Assembly: GCF_947491715.1 (NCBI RefSeq)
Contig: NZ_CANLKR010000015.1
Coordinates: forward strand, 49,404-113,403
Origin: an uncultured Shewanella sp.
GTDB taxonomy: Bacteria; Pseudomonadota; Gammaproteobacteria; Enterobacterales; Shewanellaceae
Length of the DNA: 64,000 bases
Direction of reading: 5' to 3'
The notes below the pieces were generated by a model, which was not told the DNA's origin, made no database searches, and worked only from the letters and a program-made list of their open reading frames with translations. Positions 10,557 through 19,439 of the stretch are shown here, piece after piece. Position 1 is the stretch's first letter. Each line of letters opens with the position of its first letter. The position numbers were made by a program, and so were the translations under genes.

Positions 10557-11156
10557 TTACTGCTCAAAGGCCACGGTTCTGTGCTGGCAACGGTAAATGT
10601 CGGCCATCACTGAGGTGGGGCGGCCGTTATTGGCATCGACAATTTTAGTGATATGAAAACGGTTACCGCCTTGCATATAAGTCTCATTAGCCAGTTCCAC
10701 CTCTAAACTGTGTGGTGAGGTTTTCTCGATCATATGGGTGGTGAGCACTTTACAGTTTTGATTTTCGATTTCGGCAAAGGTAATGGGTTTGACGCTATTA
10801 GCACCGGGCAGTAACTGGATGGTGCCCGCAGGTTTGCTATCATACGCGGTAATGATAGGGCACTTGAACAAGGTCGCGTCAACATTCACTGGACGATGTT
10901 TTCTTTTCTCAATGACGTTAGTGATCAAATAGCGGTTAGCCCCAGCCAAATAGGTTTGGTTTTTCAGTTCTGGCTGAAGATTATTAGGGTGCTCCGTTTT
11001 AACATTGAAGCTTTTCACAAATTCACACTTATCTTGCGCCGCTTGCACTGCGGTGATTGGGATAACGTTACTGGCTTCTAACATGACGGGGATTTTCTTA
11101 GTGGCGCAGCCCGTTGCTGCAAAGGCAAGCAATGAAGCGATAATGACTTTTCTCAT
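10557..11156 (-). CDS. Two-repeat lipoprotein (DUF4156-like)
   Basis: 199 residues with a lipoprotein signal (MRKVIIASLLAFAATGC, acylated Cys at residue 17). The mature part is an internal duplication. Repeat 1 runs from about 42 to 99 (DKCEFVKSF to ATLFKC); repeat 2 from about 133 to 192 (QNCKVLTTH to ADIYRC). Each has an opening Cys, a PNNLQPELKN or PHSLEVELAN segment, an AGANRY or GGNRFH turn and a closing Cys, suggesting one disulphide per repeat. This resembles DUF4156/YjeI-type lipoproteins, which usually carry one copy. No function is known. Confidence 0.7.
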   Translation of the reverse strand: MRKVIIASLLAFAATGCATKKIPVMLEASNVIPITAVQAAQDKCEFVKSFNVKTEHPNNLQPELKNQTYLAGANRYLITNVIEKRKHRPVNVDATLFKCPIITAYDSKPAGTIQLLPGANSVKPITFAEIENQNCKVLTTHMIEKTSPHSLEVELANETYMQGGNRFHITKIVDANNGRPTSVMADIYRCQHRTVAFEQ

Positions 11157-11410
11157 TAGGTAATTCCTTATAATCCTTTATATTTTTAATAGGTTAAAAC
11201 TATTCCTAGTATTAATAAAATAGTGATATTAATAAAATAGTCGTATTAATAAAGTTGACCAGTATATGTTTTTATTGTTAAGCCCGATACCAAATTTTGT
11301 CAAAAATGTCGGTTTTATCGCCTAAAATAGAATGACTTAGACTAAAGTGGGTTGAGGGTGTGAACTTTCATTCACACTTGTGAGCCTCTAATTAAGCTGC
11401 GCTTAATGGA

Positions 11411-11440
11411 GATCGTGAACTCCATCCACATTGGGCATTT
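11411..11440 (+). repeat. Intergenic repeat module 2, copy B; gap 11157-11618
   Basis: GATCGTGAAC followed by TCCATCCACATTGGGC matches copy A at 9301, though the hairpin pairing is only partial here. The same 460-bp gap holds four copies of the heptamer ATGAAAC (11483-11510, last copy ending in G). No other feature is visible in it. Confidence 0.5.
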
Positions 11441-11618
11441 GTTATTCATCAAGTTGGGCTTATTGAAGGAGGGAGATCTATGATGAAACATGAAACATGA
11501 AACATGAAAGAGATGAACTCTGCTTAATTTTTATAGTGTCACTTCCGAATACGGCGAGTATTAAACCAGTTAATCTTTAGTATCAAAAATCTTATTGGCA
11601 GTGATAGAGACTTGGACT

Positions 11619-12092
11619 ATGGCTATTAATTTTTTGATAAAAGCACTCAATATGGATATTTTTTATGAATACATGCTCAAAGATGATGAGGAGTTAAGTT
11701 TTTCTCATGCATCTTGGCTGACTGTTGATGCGACTCCTGGTTATCCTTGTCGTGTTTCCCTCACTGATGCAAAAATAGGTGAGAATGTTTTGGTGGTATC
11801 TTTTTGTCATCATAATGTTAGTTCTCCCTATAGAGCCTATGGTGCTATTTTTGTTAGAGAAAAAGCAACAATGGCGGTTTTAGATATTAATGAAGTCCCT
11901 GAAATGCTACGGTGTAGAATATTATCAATAAGAGCTTATAACGCTGAAACATTTATGATTGGTGCAGAAGTGATATCAGGAGAAAAGCTAGAGTTTGCGA
12001 TTGATAGACAATTTCAGAATAGAGATGTTGAATACATCCATATTCATAATGCAAATCCTGGTTGCTTTAATTGCAGTGTATACCGAGCTTGA
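11619..12092 (+). CDS. DUF1203 family protein
   Basis: A cytoplasmic protein of 157 residues with the full DUF1203 signature: PGYPCRVSLTDAKIGENVLV near residue 43, SSPYRAYGAIFVRE near 72, the EVPEMLRCRILSIRAYN block near 95, and the C-terminal YIHIHNANPGCFNCSVYRA. The invariant Cys, His and Asn suggest a small metal or cofactor site, but no activity is established. The ATG at 11619 fits the family N-terminus better than the TTG at 11595. It lies in the accessory block between rlmB and rpsF. Confidence 0.85.
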   Translation: MAINFLIKALNMDIFYEYMLKDDEELSFSHASWLTVDATPGYPCRVSLTDAKIGENVLVVSFCHHNVSSPYRAYGAIFVREKATMAVLDINEVPEMLRCRILSIRAYNAETFMIGAEVISGEKLEFAIDRQFQNRDVEYIHIHNANPGCFNCSVYRA

Positions 12093-12391
12093 AAATAAGC
12101 ATAGGCCGCAAGAGTCGAAATTAAAGCCATGACCACAGTTCAGTAATCTAGACGCTTAATTGTAAAATCTATTTTGTGATAAGTGTTATCAATGTAGTTG
12201 TTATAAAATTGCCTCCAATATGTTACATTTGGTTTTTTTTAGGGGTGGTAAATCTATTTGTGCATTAGGTCGTGTCGTTCGGCAATCACTTTTTGGCCTC
12301 AAAAAAGTAAAATAATCAGAATGAAAATGAACATAATAAGCGATGAAGTATCGATTATTAGTGGTCTCAAGGATGAAATTAAGGGAAAGAT

Positions 12392-15300
12392 ATGGATATA
12401 AAATTATCAGTTTTATTTCTTGCCATGTGCATAGGCTTAACAGGCTGTGGAGGGGGGGGGGAAGACAATAATAAGCCTGCTTCTGATCCAGTTACAGAAA
12501 ACCCAGATCCCATCACCTCTTCAGTTACTGACAATCTCGCGCCGATCGCGATGGATGATAGCGCCAATACAGCCTTTAATACTGGGATCCTCATTAATGT
12601 GCTCGCCAATGACACTGATCCCGATGGTGATCCATTGCATATCAGCCAAGTTAGTGCCATCAGTGGTGGTCAGCCAAGTATTGAAGAGGATCAGATACGC
12701 TTTACTCCAACAGAAAACTTTAGCGGCCAGGCTCAGTTCGATTATCAAGTGAGTGATGCTCATGGGCTGACGTCATCGGCCAAGGTCAGCGTGCAAGTAA
12801 TAGCACCAGTAATAGAAAATCTCGCGCCGATGGCGATGGATGATAGCGCCAGTACAGCCTTTAATACCGGGATCCTCATTAATGTGCTCGCCAATGACAG
12901 TGATCCCGATGGTGATCCATTGCATATCAGCCAAGTTAGTGCCATCAGTGGTGGTCAGCCAAGTATTGAAGAGGATCAGATACGCTTTACTCCAACAGAA
13001 AACTTTAGCGGGCAGGCCCAGTTCGATTATCAAGTGAGTGACGCTCATGGGCTAATGTCATCGGCCAAGGTCAGCGTGCAAGTGCTAGTGCCAGTGATGG
13101 AAAATAGCCAGCCTATCGCTAATGCCGACACTGTATTATTGAATCGTCCTTGGACAGGGGTGATCGATCCCTTAGTCAATGATACCGATCCTGATGGCGA
13201 TCCGCTTAATATTATCAATGCTCGGCTGGTAAGTGATCTCTCTGAGATCACGCTAGATATTGCTGACAACAAAATTCATTTTTTCGGTGCAGATAGACTG
13301 GGAGTTGGCAGTACTGCTCATGTTGAATATACCATCAGTGACGGGCATACTGCGCCTGTCATTGGTACCATTTTGGTGACTTTAAATAACCCTCCTAGTG
13401 CTCAAATGGACAGTGTGCAAATTTGGCAGGGAGAGTCTGTGACGCTGGATGTGTTGGCCAATGATTTTGATATCGATGAAGATCAACTCAAGATAGTGTC
13501 AGTGACCCCGCGTATCGATGAGCCAGATGGACTTGGGAGTATGGAGATCATAACGCAAGATGCTTACCAGCAACTAAAATTTACCCCCTTGAGTGATTTT
13601 GTGGGTTTCGCTTTATTTGATTATGTACTGGAAGATGAACACGGTGATGCAGCGTTATTTTCAGGTGCCGTGAGTATTGAAGTACTGAGTGAACAGGTGC
13701 CAATTTTAGAAGATGACAGTGCGAGCACGGCGTATGAAACGCCCGTGACTATAGCGGTACTGGATAATGACAGCGATAACGAAGCGTGGCAACTGCTTGA
13801 GGTAGTGCAGGCACCCAATGAAGGCACTGCTGAAGTATTAGATGACTTATCGATACACTATACACCAGCTGAAGGTTTCAGTGGTGAGGTATCTTTTCAT
13901 TATCAGGTGACCGATCCACGAGGCAATGCCGCCAGTGCAGAGGTTGTGGTGACTGTCGCGGAGCCTGAACCGTTACAAGCCGTGGCTGATATTATCAGTA
14001 TGCGTAATGATCATCCACGGCTGATCTTGCCACTAGAAAATGATCTAGGATATGGCATCTTGAGTTTAAGCAGTGTCGCTGTAGAGCAAGTGGTTAATGG
14101 GCTACTGACGGTAGATCTTGAGTCAGGAGAGTTAAGCTATCGGCCAAATAGTGATTTTGTCGGTAATGAGCGTTTTAGCTATCAAGTGACTAATTATGAA
14201 GGTGAGATCAGTAGCGCGCAGGTGGTGATAAATGTGCGCGAGCAAGCCGACTTACTGCGAGCAATCGATCTCAACGATATTGCCAACAATGATCTTAGCA
14301 CTGCACAGAATCATCACCTTACCTCAGATCATGATACCGAGTTAGTTAAATTGGGGGAGCGTTTGCATAATATCGGCGACATTAATGACGATGGTGTGAA
14401 CGATCTGGCCCTCTCGCTTCGTTCCACGAGCATTGATAATATTGCTTATTATCTGCTTTGGGGGATAGGTGAACAAGATAATGGTGAAGTGTCACTGACA
14501 CAGTTAGAGAGTGTGGAGGGCGATCTTACTTTAGGGCAAAAGCTTATCACGAGCAGTCCTGAAAGATTGTGGGGATTGACATTGCCGTGGGAGATATTGC
14601 AAGCAGATTTGAATCTTGATGGTCAAGCCGAGTTGTGGTTTTCAGATAGCCGTCCTGCACAGCTAAATGGGGTGCCTGTGAGTGGCCTTATTCTTGAACC
14701 GCAGATAGATTTAATGCAAGTTGCACAGCAAATCATCAAACCAGGTACTAGTGTACCCGCTGGGGAATTAAATATTGACACAGTATTTACGGCAATGACT
14801 GTATTGGATCTTAATCAGGATGGTAATGAGGATCTGTTATTAAATACAACTGATGGGATTTTTGTCGATGGTGTTAGTCAGCCTCAAGTGTTAGCACCGC
14901 ATGTGCAGTTATTGTTTGGGCCTTTGTACGACAGTGAGATCATTGCAGGGGTGGAAGGCACGGTGGCAGTGCAAGATAAAATGCTGATTGAAGGCATTAC
15001 TCGTTCAGGTTGGTCTGCGACAGGTGTCCCCAGTATCGATATGGATCAAGATGGCTTTACAGATTTAGTGATCTCGGCAACAAATAATAGCCATGTAAAG
15101 GTGATTTGGAGTCGTGATCAGGTGTTTCCTCCGATGTTGAATTTACTCGGGGTATCGCCGGAACAAGGGATTACCTTACAGCTAGATAATGACAATAGTA
15201 TTAAGGAGGTGAAAGCGGTTGCTGATGTCAATGGGGATGGCAGTGCAGATATGCTGTTGTATGCTAACACCAGTCTTTATTTGATCTATAGTCAGAGTCA

Positions 15301-15760
15301 AGCGAGTTGGGCTGAGTTTATATCGGAGTCGGGAGTGATCGAAGTCGCCACCTTAGTGGATCGCCAGCAAGCACAGCGGATCGAGTTGCGTTCAACTTAT
15401 GCTACTCCTGCAACGGGAGATGTAAACCAAGATGGCTATGCTGATGTACTGTTATATCTGCCACAGCTTACTCAAGATGGAGAATTACAAGCACAGTGGC
15501 AGTTATTATTAGGCAGCGCCGCAGGTTTTCCAAGTTCGATAGCGCTCAGCGATGTCAACAGTCATGACTGCATTATCATTGCAGATAGCCGACCAGTGTC
15601 AGCTGATACTCGCTATACCTCATTATTGCAAGACTTTAATGCTGATGGTTTTGATGACATAGTGATCAGTAATGGATTACAGGAGGTCTTTGTGATTTAT
15701 GGCGGGCCGCAATTTGGTGTCAATAATGGATTGGCTATTTCATGGCGAGTTGAGCTTTAA
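12392..15760 (+). CDS. Large lipoprotein with Ig/cadherin-like and FG-GAP-like repeats
   Basis: 1122 residues. A lipoprotein signal (MDIKLSVLFLAMCIGLTGC) gives Cys19, followed by a Gly/Asp linker. Residues about 46-620 contain six Ig/cadherin-like modules with the pattern VLANDTDPDGDPL, then FTPTENFSG, then FDYQVSD. The first two modules are nearly identical. From about residue 655 onward there are at least seven D-x-N-x-D-G-x-x-D calcium-binding loops (DINDDGVNDL, DLNQDGNEDL, DVNQDGYADV and others), typical of FG-GAP/beta-propeller repeats. This predicts a calcium-stiffened surface adhesin or scaffold. Ten G residues (12452-12461) encode the Gly run after Cys19 and could slip. It appears monocistronic with its own terminator. 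No partner gene is adjacent. Confidence 0.8.
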   Translation: MDIKLSVLFLAMCIGLTGCGGGGEDNNKPASDPVTENPDPITSSVTDNLAPIAMDDSANTAFNTGILINVLANDTDPDGDPLHISQVSAISGGQPSIEEDQIRFTPTENFSGQAQFDYQVSDAHGLTSSAKVSVQVIAPVIENLAPMAMDDSASTAFNTGILINVLANDSDPDGDPLHISQVSAISGGQPSIEEDQIRFTPTENFSGQAQFDYQVSDAHGLMSSAKVSVQVLVPVMENSQPIANADTVLLNRPWTGVIDPLVNDTDPDGDPLNIINARLVSDLSEITLDIADNKIHFFGADRLGVGSTAHVEYTISDGHTAPVIGTILVTLNNPPSAQMDSVQIWQGESVTLDVLANDFDIDEDQLKIVSVTPRIDEPDGLGSMEIITQDAYQQLKFTPLSDFVGFALFDYVLEDEHGDAALFSGAVSIEVLSEQVPILEDDSASTAYETPVTIAVLDNDSDNEAWQLLEVVQAPNEGTAEVLDDLSIHYTPAEGFSGEVSFHYQVTDPRGNAASAEVVVTVAEPEPLQAVADIISMRNDHPRLILPLENDLGYGILSLSSVAVEQVVNGLLTVDLESGELSYRPNSDFVGNERFSYQVTNYEGEISSAQVVINVREQADLLRAIDLNDIANNDLSTAQNHHLTSDHDTELVKLGERLHNIGDINDDGVNDLALSLRSTSIDNIAYYLLWGIGEQDNGEVSLTQLESVEGDLTLGQKLITSSPERLWGLTLPWEILQADLNLDGQAELWFSDSRPAQLNGVPVSGLILEPQIDLMQVAQQIIKPGTSVPAGELNIDTVFTAMTVLDLNQDGNEDLLLNTTDGIFVDGVSQPQVLAPHVQLLFGPLYDSEIIAGVEGTVAVQDKMLIEGITRSGWSATGVPSIDMDQDGFTDLVISATNNSHVKVIWSRDQVFPPMLNLLGVSPEQGITLQLDNDNSIKEVKAVADVNGDGSADMLLYANTSLYLIYSQSQASWAEFISESGVIEVATLVDRQQAQRIELRSTYATPATGDVNQDGYADVLLYLPQLTQDGELQAQWQLLLGSAAGFPSSIALSDVNSHDCIIIADSRPVSADTRYTSLLQDFNADGFDDIVISNGLQEVFVIYGGPQFGVNNGLAISWRVEL
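12452..12461 (+). repeat. Poly-G tract (10 G) next to the lipobox
   Basis: Ten consecutive G residues start four bases after the Cys19 codon. A gain or loss of one G would shift the frame within the first 24 codons of the 1122-residue lipoprotein. Confidence 0.9.
12536..13105 (+). repeat. Near-identical 285-bp tandem repeat inside the lipoprotein gene
   Basis: 12536-12820 and 12821-13105 match almost base for base, including silent positions. The period is exactly 95 codons, one Ig-like module. This suggests a recent duplication or ongoing gene conversion. Confidence 0.9.
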
Positions 15761-15795
15761 TATTAATAATGAAAAGCGCATGGTTTAGTTAATGT

Positions 15796-15834
15796 AATGC
15801 ACTGTTTATTTGTTGATAAATAGTGCATTTTTAT
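15796..15834 (+). terminator. Intrinsic terminator of the large lipoprotein gene
   Basis: AATGCACTGTTTAT pairs with ATAAATAGTGCATT (one G-T pair) around a short loop, followed by TTTTTAT. 36 nt after the stop. Confidence 0.8.
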
Positions 15835-16108
15835 ATTGCTTGTTCATCATTTCATTTGCGAAAAAATTGATGTTTAACTGGTGAAGTATTGTATAGCTAA
15901 ATCAGAACAATATGCGAGAATACTTAGTTCATAAAGATGCTATCCAGAATACTTAAAAACCCACTTCGAAGAAACTATCTGTAGATACATCTGTGACCTT
16001 CGGCTTCAGGGATGAAGTCGTAGAGCGGCCATTGCCAAAATTGTTCCCAACAATTTAAGACATTCCCTGCTATCCATGCAGGTCAGATATTTACAACGAT
16101 GTCCCTAT

Positions 16109-16382
16109 CTAAAAGCCAGTTCGACATCCTGTCTCTCGCTCATTAACTTATGACCTTGTCATATTCGCCGTGTTACAGGAGTATCTACACAAAAGCCTGC
16201 GGCAGCAATAAGGATCAATAAGACTACAAACAGTAAAACTCTCACCAATACCAATGAAGCCAAACGCTAATTTACATTTTGCCCCAGTGTGAGTGGGAAC
16301 TCACGACCTTAGCCCCATCGCAGGGCGAAGGTTACAAGGTAACCTTCCTGAGCGAAAGATAAGGATATCGAACTGGCCTTTA
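16109..16382. repeat. Intergenic repeat copies C and D; gap 15835-16419
   Basis: Copy C at 16109-16140 carries AAAAGCCAGTTCGACATCC then CTCTCGCT on the plus strand. Copy D is inverted: module 1 at 16350-16382 (TATCGAACTGGCCTTTA) and module 2 at 16279-16310, with the hairpin GTGAGT-GGGA-ACTCAC. Compared with copy A, both arms of the module 2 stem have changed together, so pairing is kept. Between the D modules lies another short palindrome (GGTTACaaGGTAACC). No ORF occupies this gap. Confidence 0.6.
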
Positions 16383-16419
16383 AACACGGAAGTGGTAAGA
16401 ATATAAATTAGCCATACCT

Positions 16420-17163
16420 TTATTGAAAGGTATACAACAAACCTATGGTGGTAATGGTATCGGTTTGCTTTGTTCCTTCGGGTACGATTTGGGTGTATTT
16501 CATGACTGTGCCTATGGTGAAAGCCCAGTCTTGAAATAAGGTATTTTTATAACTGACATCGAGGCCGAGGGTGTTGTTGTCGGCGCCCACCTCTGAGGTG
16601 AGGGCGGCATTGAGGCTGGTGTATTCTTGCATTTTAAATTCAAAAATCGCGGCTGAACGTAAAATGATATCTTTGTTGGCACTGGGGTTGGGTTCGCTGT
16701 CGGTCGCAATGGCTAAGTTATAGCGATAACCGGGACCCACTTCTAGACTTAATTTGGTTTTGCTGTTGCTCACGGCATCGAAACCGTAACCACTCGATAG
16801 GGTATAAATACGTGTATAACTGCCGAATCGGTCCCAAGTACCATCACCGCGGCCGAAGACATAACCGCTGTCGAGTTTGTAGTTCGATTGCAGTTGTAAA
16901 TCATACCGCTCAGACGTCGCACTTTGTGAGTCTGCAGCATAATAGGCTTTCATGGTCGCTTCTTGCTTAGCCGTGGTGGTATCGTAGACCAATTTGGTTC
17001 GACCATTGAAGCTGGTGGTGTTGGTATTGCCTGTATTGAGCTGAAAACCGCCTTCTATTTCGGCGGTAAAATCACTGGGTGGCTCTTTAAAATCGGGTGG
17101 AACTAATGCCTGCGCAAAAAAGGGGAGCCCTAATGTGCAGACAACAACAATAGCTCTAAACAT
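16420..17163 (-). CDS. DUF481 family outer-membrane protein
   Basis: 247 residues starting MFRAIVVVCTLGLPFFAQA, a signal peptide. The mature chain has alternating beta strands: FTAEIEGGFQLNTGNTNT at the start, then KLVYDTT, DLQLQSNYKLD, LSLEVGPGYRYNL, FEFKMQEYTSLNAAL, and a final strand ending in aromatic Phe (GLLYTFQ). This is the DUF481 (YdiY-like, salt-induced outer-membrane protein) barrel pattern. Translation could extend upstream to 17238, but only the ATG at 17163 puts the signal sequence first. Divergent from rpsF. Function unknown. Confidence 0.85.
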   Translation of the reverse strand: MFRAIVVVCTLGLPFFAQALVPPDFKEPPSDFTAEIEGGFQLNTGNTNTTSFNGRTKLVYDTTTAKQEATMKAYYAADSQSATSERYDLQLQSNYKLDSGYVFGRGDGTWDRFGSYTRIYTLSSGYGFDAVSNSKTKLSLEVGPGYRYNLAIATDSEPNPSANKDIILRSAAIFEFKMQEYTSLNAALTSEVGADNNTLGLDVSYKNTLFQDWAFTIGTVMKYTQIVPEGTKQTDTITTIGLLYTFQ

Positions 17164-17319
17164 GATGCTGAATTCTTGGGGGCCTAGCCGGCCTAAATTA
17201 GGTTTTTCTAATGGGCCAGTATCATACCGATAATCCACAGCGGCGCAAAGTGAATTAGTGTTAAATATATTCAGCTTAACGATGTTTAAATCTTTTCTCG
17301 TGGGCTTGTAGGATAGCGC

Positions 17320-17348
17320 TTGAATTCTGGGGCTGTTTTGTGTAATAC
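17320..17348 (+). promoter_or_regulatory. Probable promoter of rpsF-priB-rpsR-rplI
   Basis: TTGAAT (17320-17325) and TAATAC (17343-17348) are 17 bp apart and followed by a GC-rich discriminator (TGCGCCGC), as at the rplM promoter. About 90 nt of leader then precede rpsF. Confidence 0.55.
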
Positions 17349-17442
17349 TGCGCCGCTTAATTCAGTCACTTTAATTCGTTCCTTGCCTCTATTTGGGCCG
17401 ACTGAACCAAGAATGAGGCTAGATAACCGTAAGGAGCAAAAA

Positions 17443-17868
17443 ATGCGTCATTATGAGATCGTATTTTTGGTTCACCCTGATCAGAGTGAACAAGTACCTG
17501 GCATGATTGAGCGTTACACGGGTATTTTTACCCAAGCTGGCGGTCAAGTTCATCGTTTAGAAGATTGGGGCCGTCGTCAATTGGCTTACCCAATCATCGA
17601 ATTGCATAAAGCTCACTATGTTCTTATGAACGTAGAGACAACTGCAGAATCGATTGAAGAATTAGAAACAGCTTTCCGTTTCAACGACGCTGTTCTGCGT
17701 AGCATGGTTATGCGTACTAAAGCTGCCATCACTGAAGCTTCTCCAATGGCTAAAGCAAAAGACGAGCGTGATACTCGTCGTTCTAATGACAGTGAGCGCG
17801 AAGAGCGCCCTGCAGTAGAAGCTGCCGCTGAAGAAGTGAATGAAAGCGCTGAAAACACAGCTGAGTAA
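17443..17868 (+). CDS. rpsF: Small ribosomal subunit protein S6
   Basis: 141 residues. The N-terminal S6 fold is clear: [20 protein letters not shown], then the [21 protein letters not shown] block (residues about 42-62) and [18 protein letters not shown]. The last 40 residues are an acidic Glu/Ala-rich tail; in E. coli S6 gains extra glutamates post-translationally. S6 pairs with S18 on the 30S platform. The start follows an AAGGAG site. First gene of the rpsF-priB-rpsR-rplI operon. Confidence 0.98.
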   Translation: MRHYEIVFLVHPDQSEQVPGMIERYTGIFTQAGGQVHRLEDWGRRQLAYPIIELHKAHYVLMNVETTAESIEELETAFRFNDAVLRSMVMRTKAAITEASPMAKAKDERDTRRSNDSEREERPAVEAAAEEVNESAENTAE

Positions 17869-17876
17869 GTTTTTCT

Positions 17877-18421
<545 letters not shown>

Positions 18422-18449
18422 TACTGCAATCATTTAGAGGAATTAAATA

Positions 18450-18902
18450 ATGAACGTTATTTTACTTGATAAAATTGCTAACCTAGGCAACTTAGGTGAC
18501 CAAGTTTCAGTTAAAGCGGGCTATGCACGTAACTTCCTTTTACCACAAGGTAAAGCGGTTATTGCTAATGCTGCAAATACTGAAGTGTTCCAAGCGCGTC
18601 GCGCTGAACTAGAAGCTAAATTAGCGGGTGAATTAGCTACTGCTAATGCACGTGCTGAGAAATTGGCTGCATTAGAAAGCGTTGTTATCGCTTCTAAAGC
18701 CGGTGATGAAGGCAAGCTATTTGGTTCAATTGGTAACCGTGATATTGCTGATGCAGTAACAGCTGCTGGTGTTGAATTGGCTAAAAGTGAAGTTCGTCTT
18801 CCACTAGGTGCATTACGCAACACTGGTGATTTCGAAGTTGAAGTCCAATTACACACTGAAGTAAAAGCGATTGCAAAAATCTCTGTTGTTGCAGAAGATT
18901 AA
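18450..18902 (+). CDS. rplI: Large ribosomal subunit protein L9
   Basis: 150 residues. The N-terminal domain ([32 protein letters not shown] in outline) binds 23S rRNA. A long Ala/Glu-rich connecting helix (about 45-75) leads to the C-terminal domain ([12 protein letters not shown], then [19 protein letters not shown]). Last gene of the operon, closed by a strong terminator. Confidence 0.98.
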   Translation: MNVILLDKIANLGNLGDQVSVKAGYARNFLLPQGKAVIANAANTEVFQARRAELEAKLAGELATANARAEKLAALESVVIASKAGDEGKLFGSIGNRDIADAVTAAGVELAKSEVRLPLGALRNTGDFEVEVQLHTEVKAIAKISVVAED

Positions 18903-18919
18903 TTGTTACTTACTTTAAG

Positions 18920-18949
18920 AAAAACACCGCCTTAGGGCGGTGTTTTTTT
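18920..18949 (+). terminator. Intrinsic terminator of the rpsF-rplI operon
   Basis: An AAAAACACCGCC stem with its complement around TTAG, followed by seven T. 18 nt after rplI. Also usable for the convergent gene ending at 18967. Confidence 0.92.
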
Positions 18950-18966
18950 ATCTCTACTAATCGGTT

Positions 18967-19296
18967 TTAATGGCTATGATCGGCCCCTTTTGCGCCTTTG
19001 GCATCTTTGGCCTTTTTATTGGTGGCTTTGACAGCATCACTGACCTTAGCTTTAGGGTTCTTTTTACAAAAATCCACAACATCATCGACTTGAACATCAT
19101 CCAGTTCATCAACTTCAACAACATTCACATTGCCAGCGTCGTCAACTCCGACGAGGTAGCCGACAACAACAGGTACAAGATCATCATCTACCTGTAAAAA
19201 GTCTTCACACTTTAGATCTTTCACTTTGGTATGTGCAGCCATACTGAATGGGCTGATAAATAATAGTGACATAAAGATGATCGGTAAAAATTTCAT
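18967..19296 (-). CDS. HdeA/HdeB-like periplasmic protein
   Basis: 109 residues starting MKFLPIIFMSLLFISPFSMA, a signal peptide, with GGAGAG upstream of the ATG at 19296. The mature part resembles acid-stress chaperone HdeA: LKCEDFLQVDDDLVPVVVGY, an acidic linker with repeated VD units, then DVVDFCKKNPKAKV. Two conserved cysteines would form the HdeA disulphide. The Lys/Ala/Gly-rich, His-ending tail is extra. HdeA-type proteins bind unfolding periplasmic proteins at low pH; that role here is inferred from fold similarity. Confidence 0.75.
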   Translation of the reverse strand: MKFLPIIFMSLLFISPFSMAAHTKVKDLKCEDFLQVDDDLVPVVVGYLVGVDDAGNVNVVEVDELDDVQVDDVVDFCKKNPKAKVSDAVKATNKKAKDAKGAKGADHSH

Positions 19297-19364
19297 ATCG
19301 CTCTCCAAATTAACATCATGAGTAATAGACATGAACTCTAATGAGCTGTCCTTAGGCGGCTATG

Positions 19365-19390
19365 TCCGTGCCTGATTAAGTTGGCACGGA
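19365..19390. terminator. Hairpin downstream of the third curlin-repeat gene
   Basis: TCCGTGCC and GGCACGGA form a perfect 8-bp stem around a 10-nt loop. It sits about 50 nt beyond the end of the curlin gene at 19440. There is no strong T-run, so the terminator role is tentative. Confidence 0.4.
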
Positions 19391-19439
19391 AAGTTTATCA
19401 GCACGCTTGGATAAGTGTAGTCAAAGGAAGTGATTTTGC

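Noticed and set aside
9072..17163. Accessory block considered as a prophage or integrative island
   Set aside because: No integrase, phage structural gene, tRNA junction or flanking direct repeat is visible.
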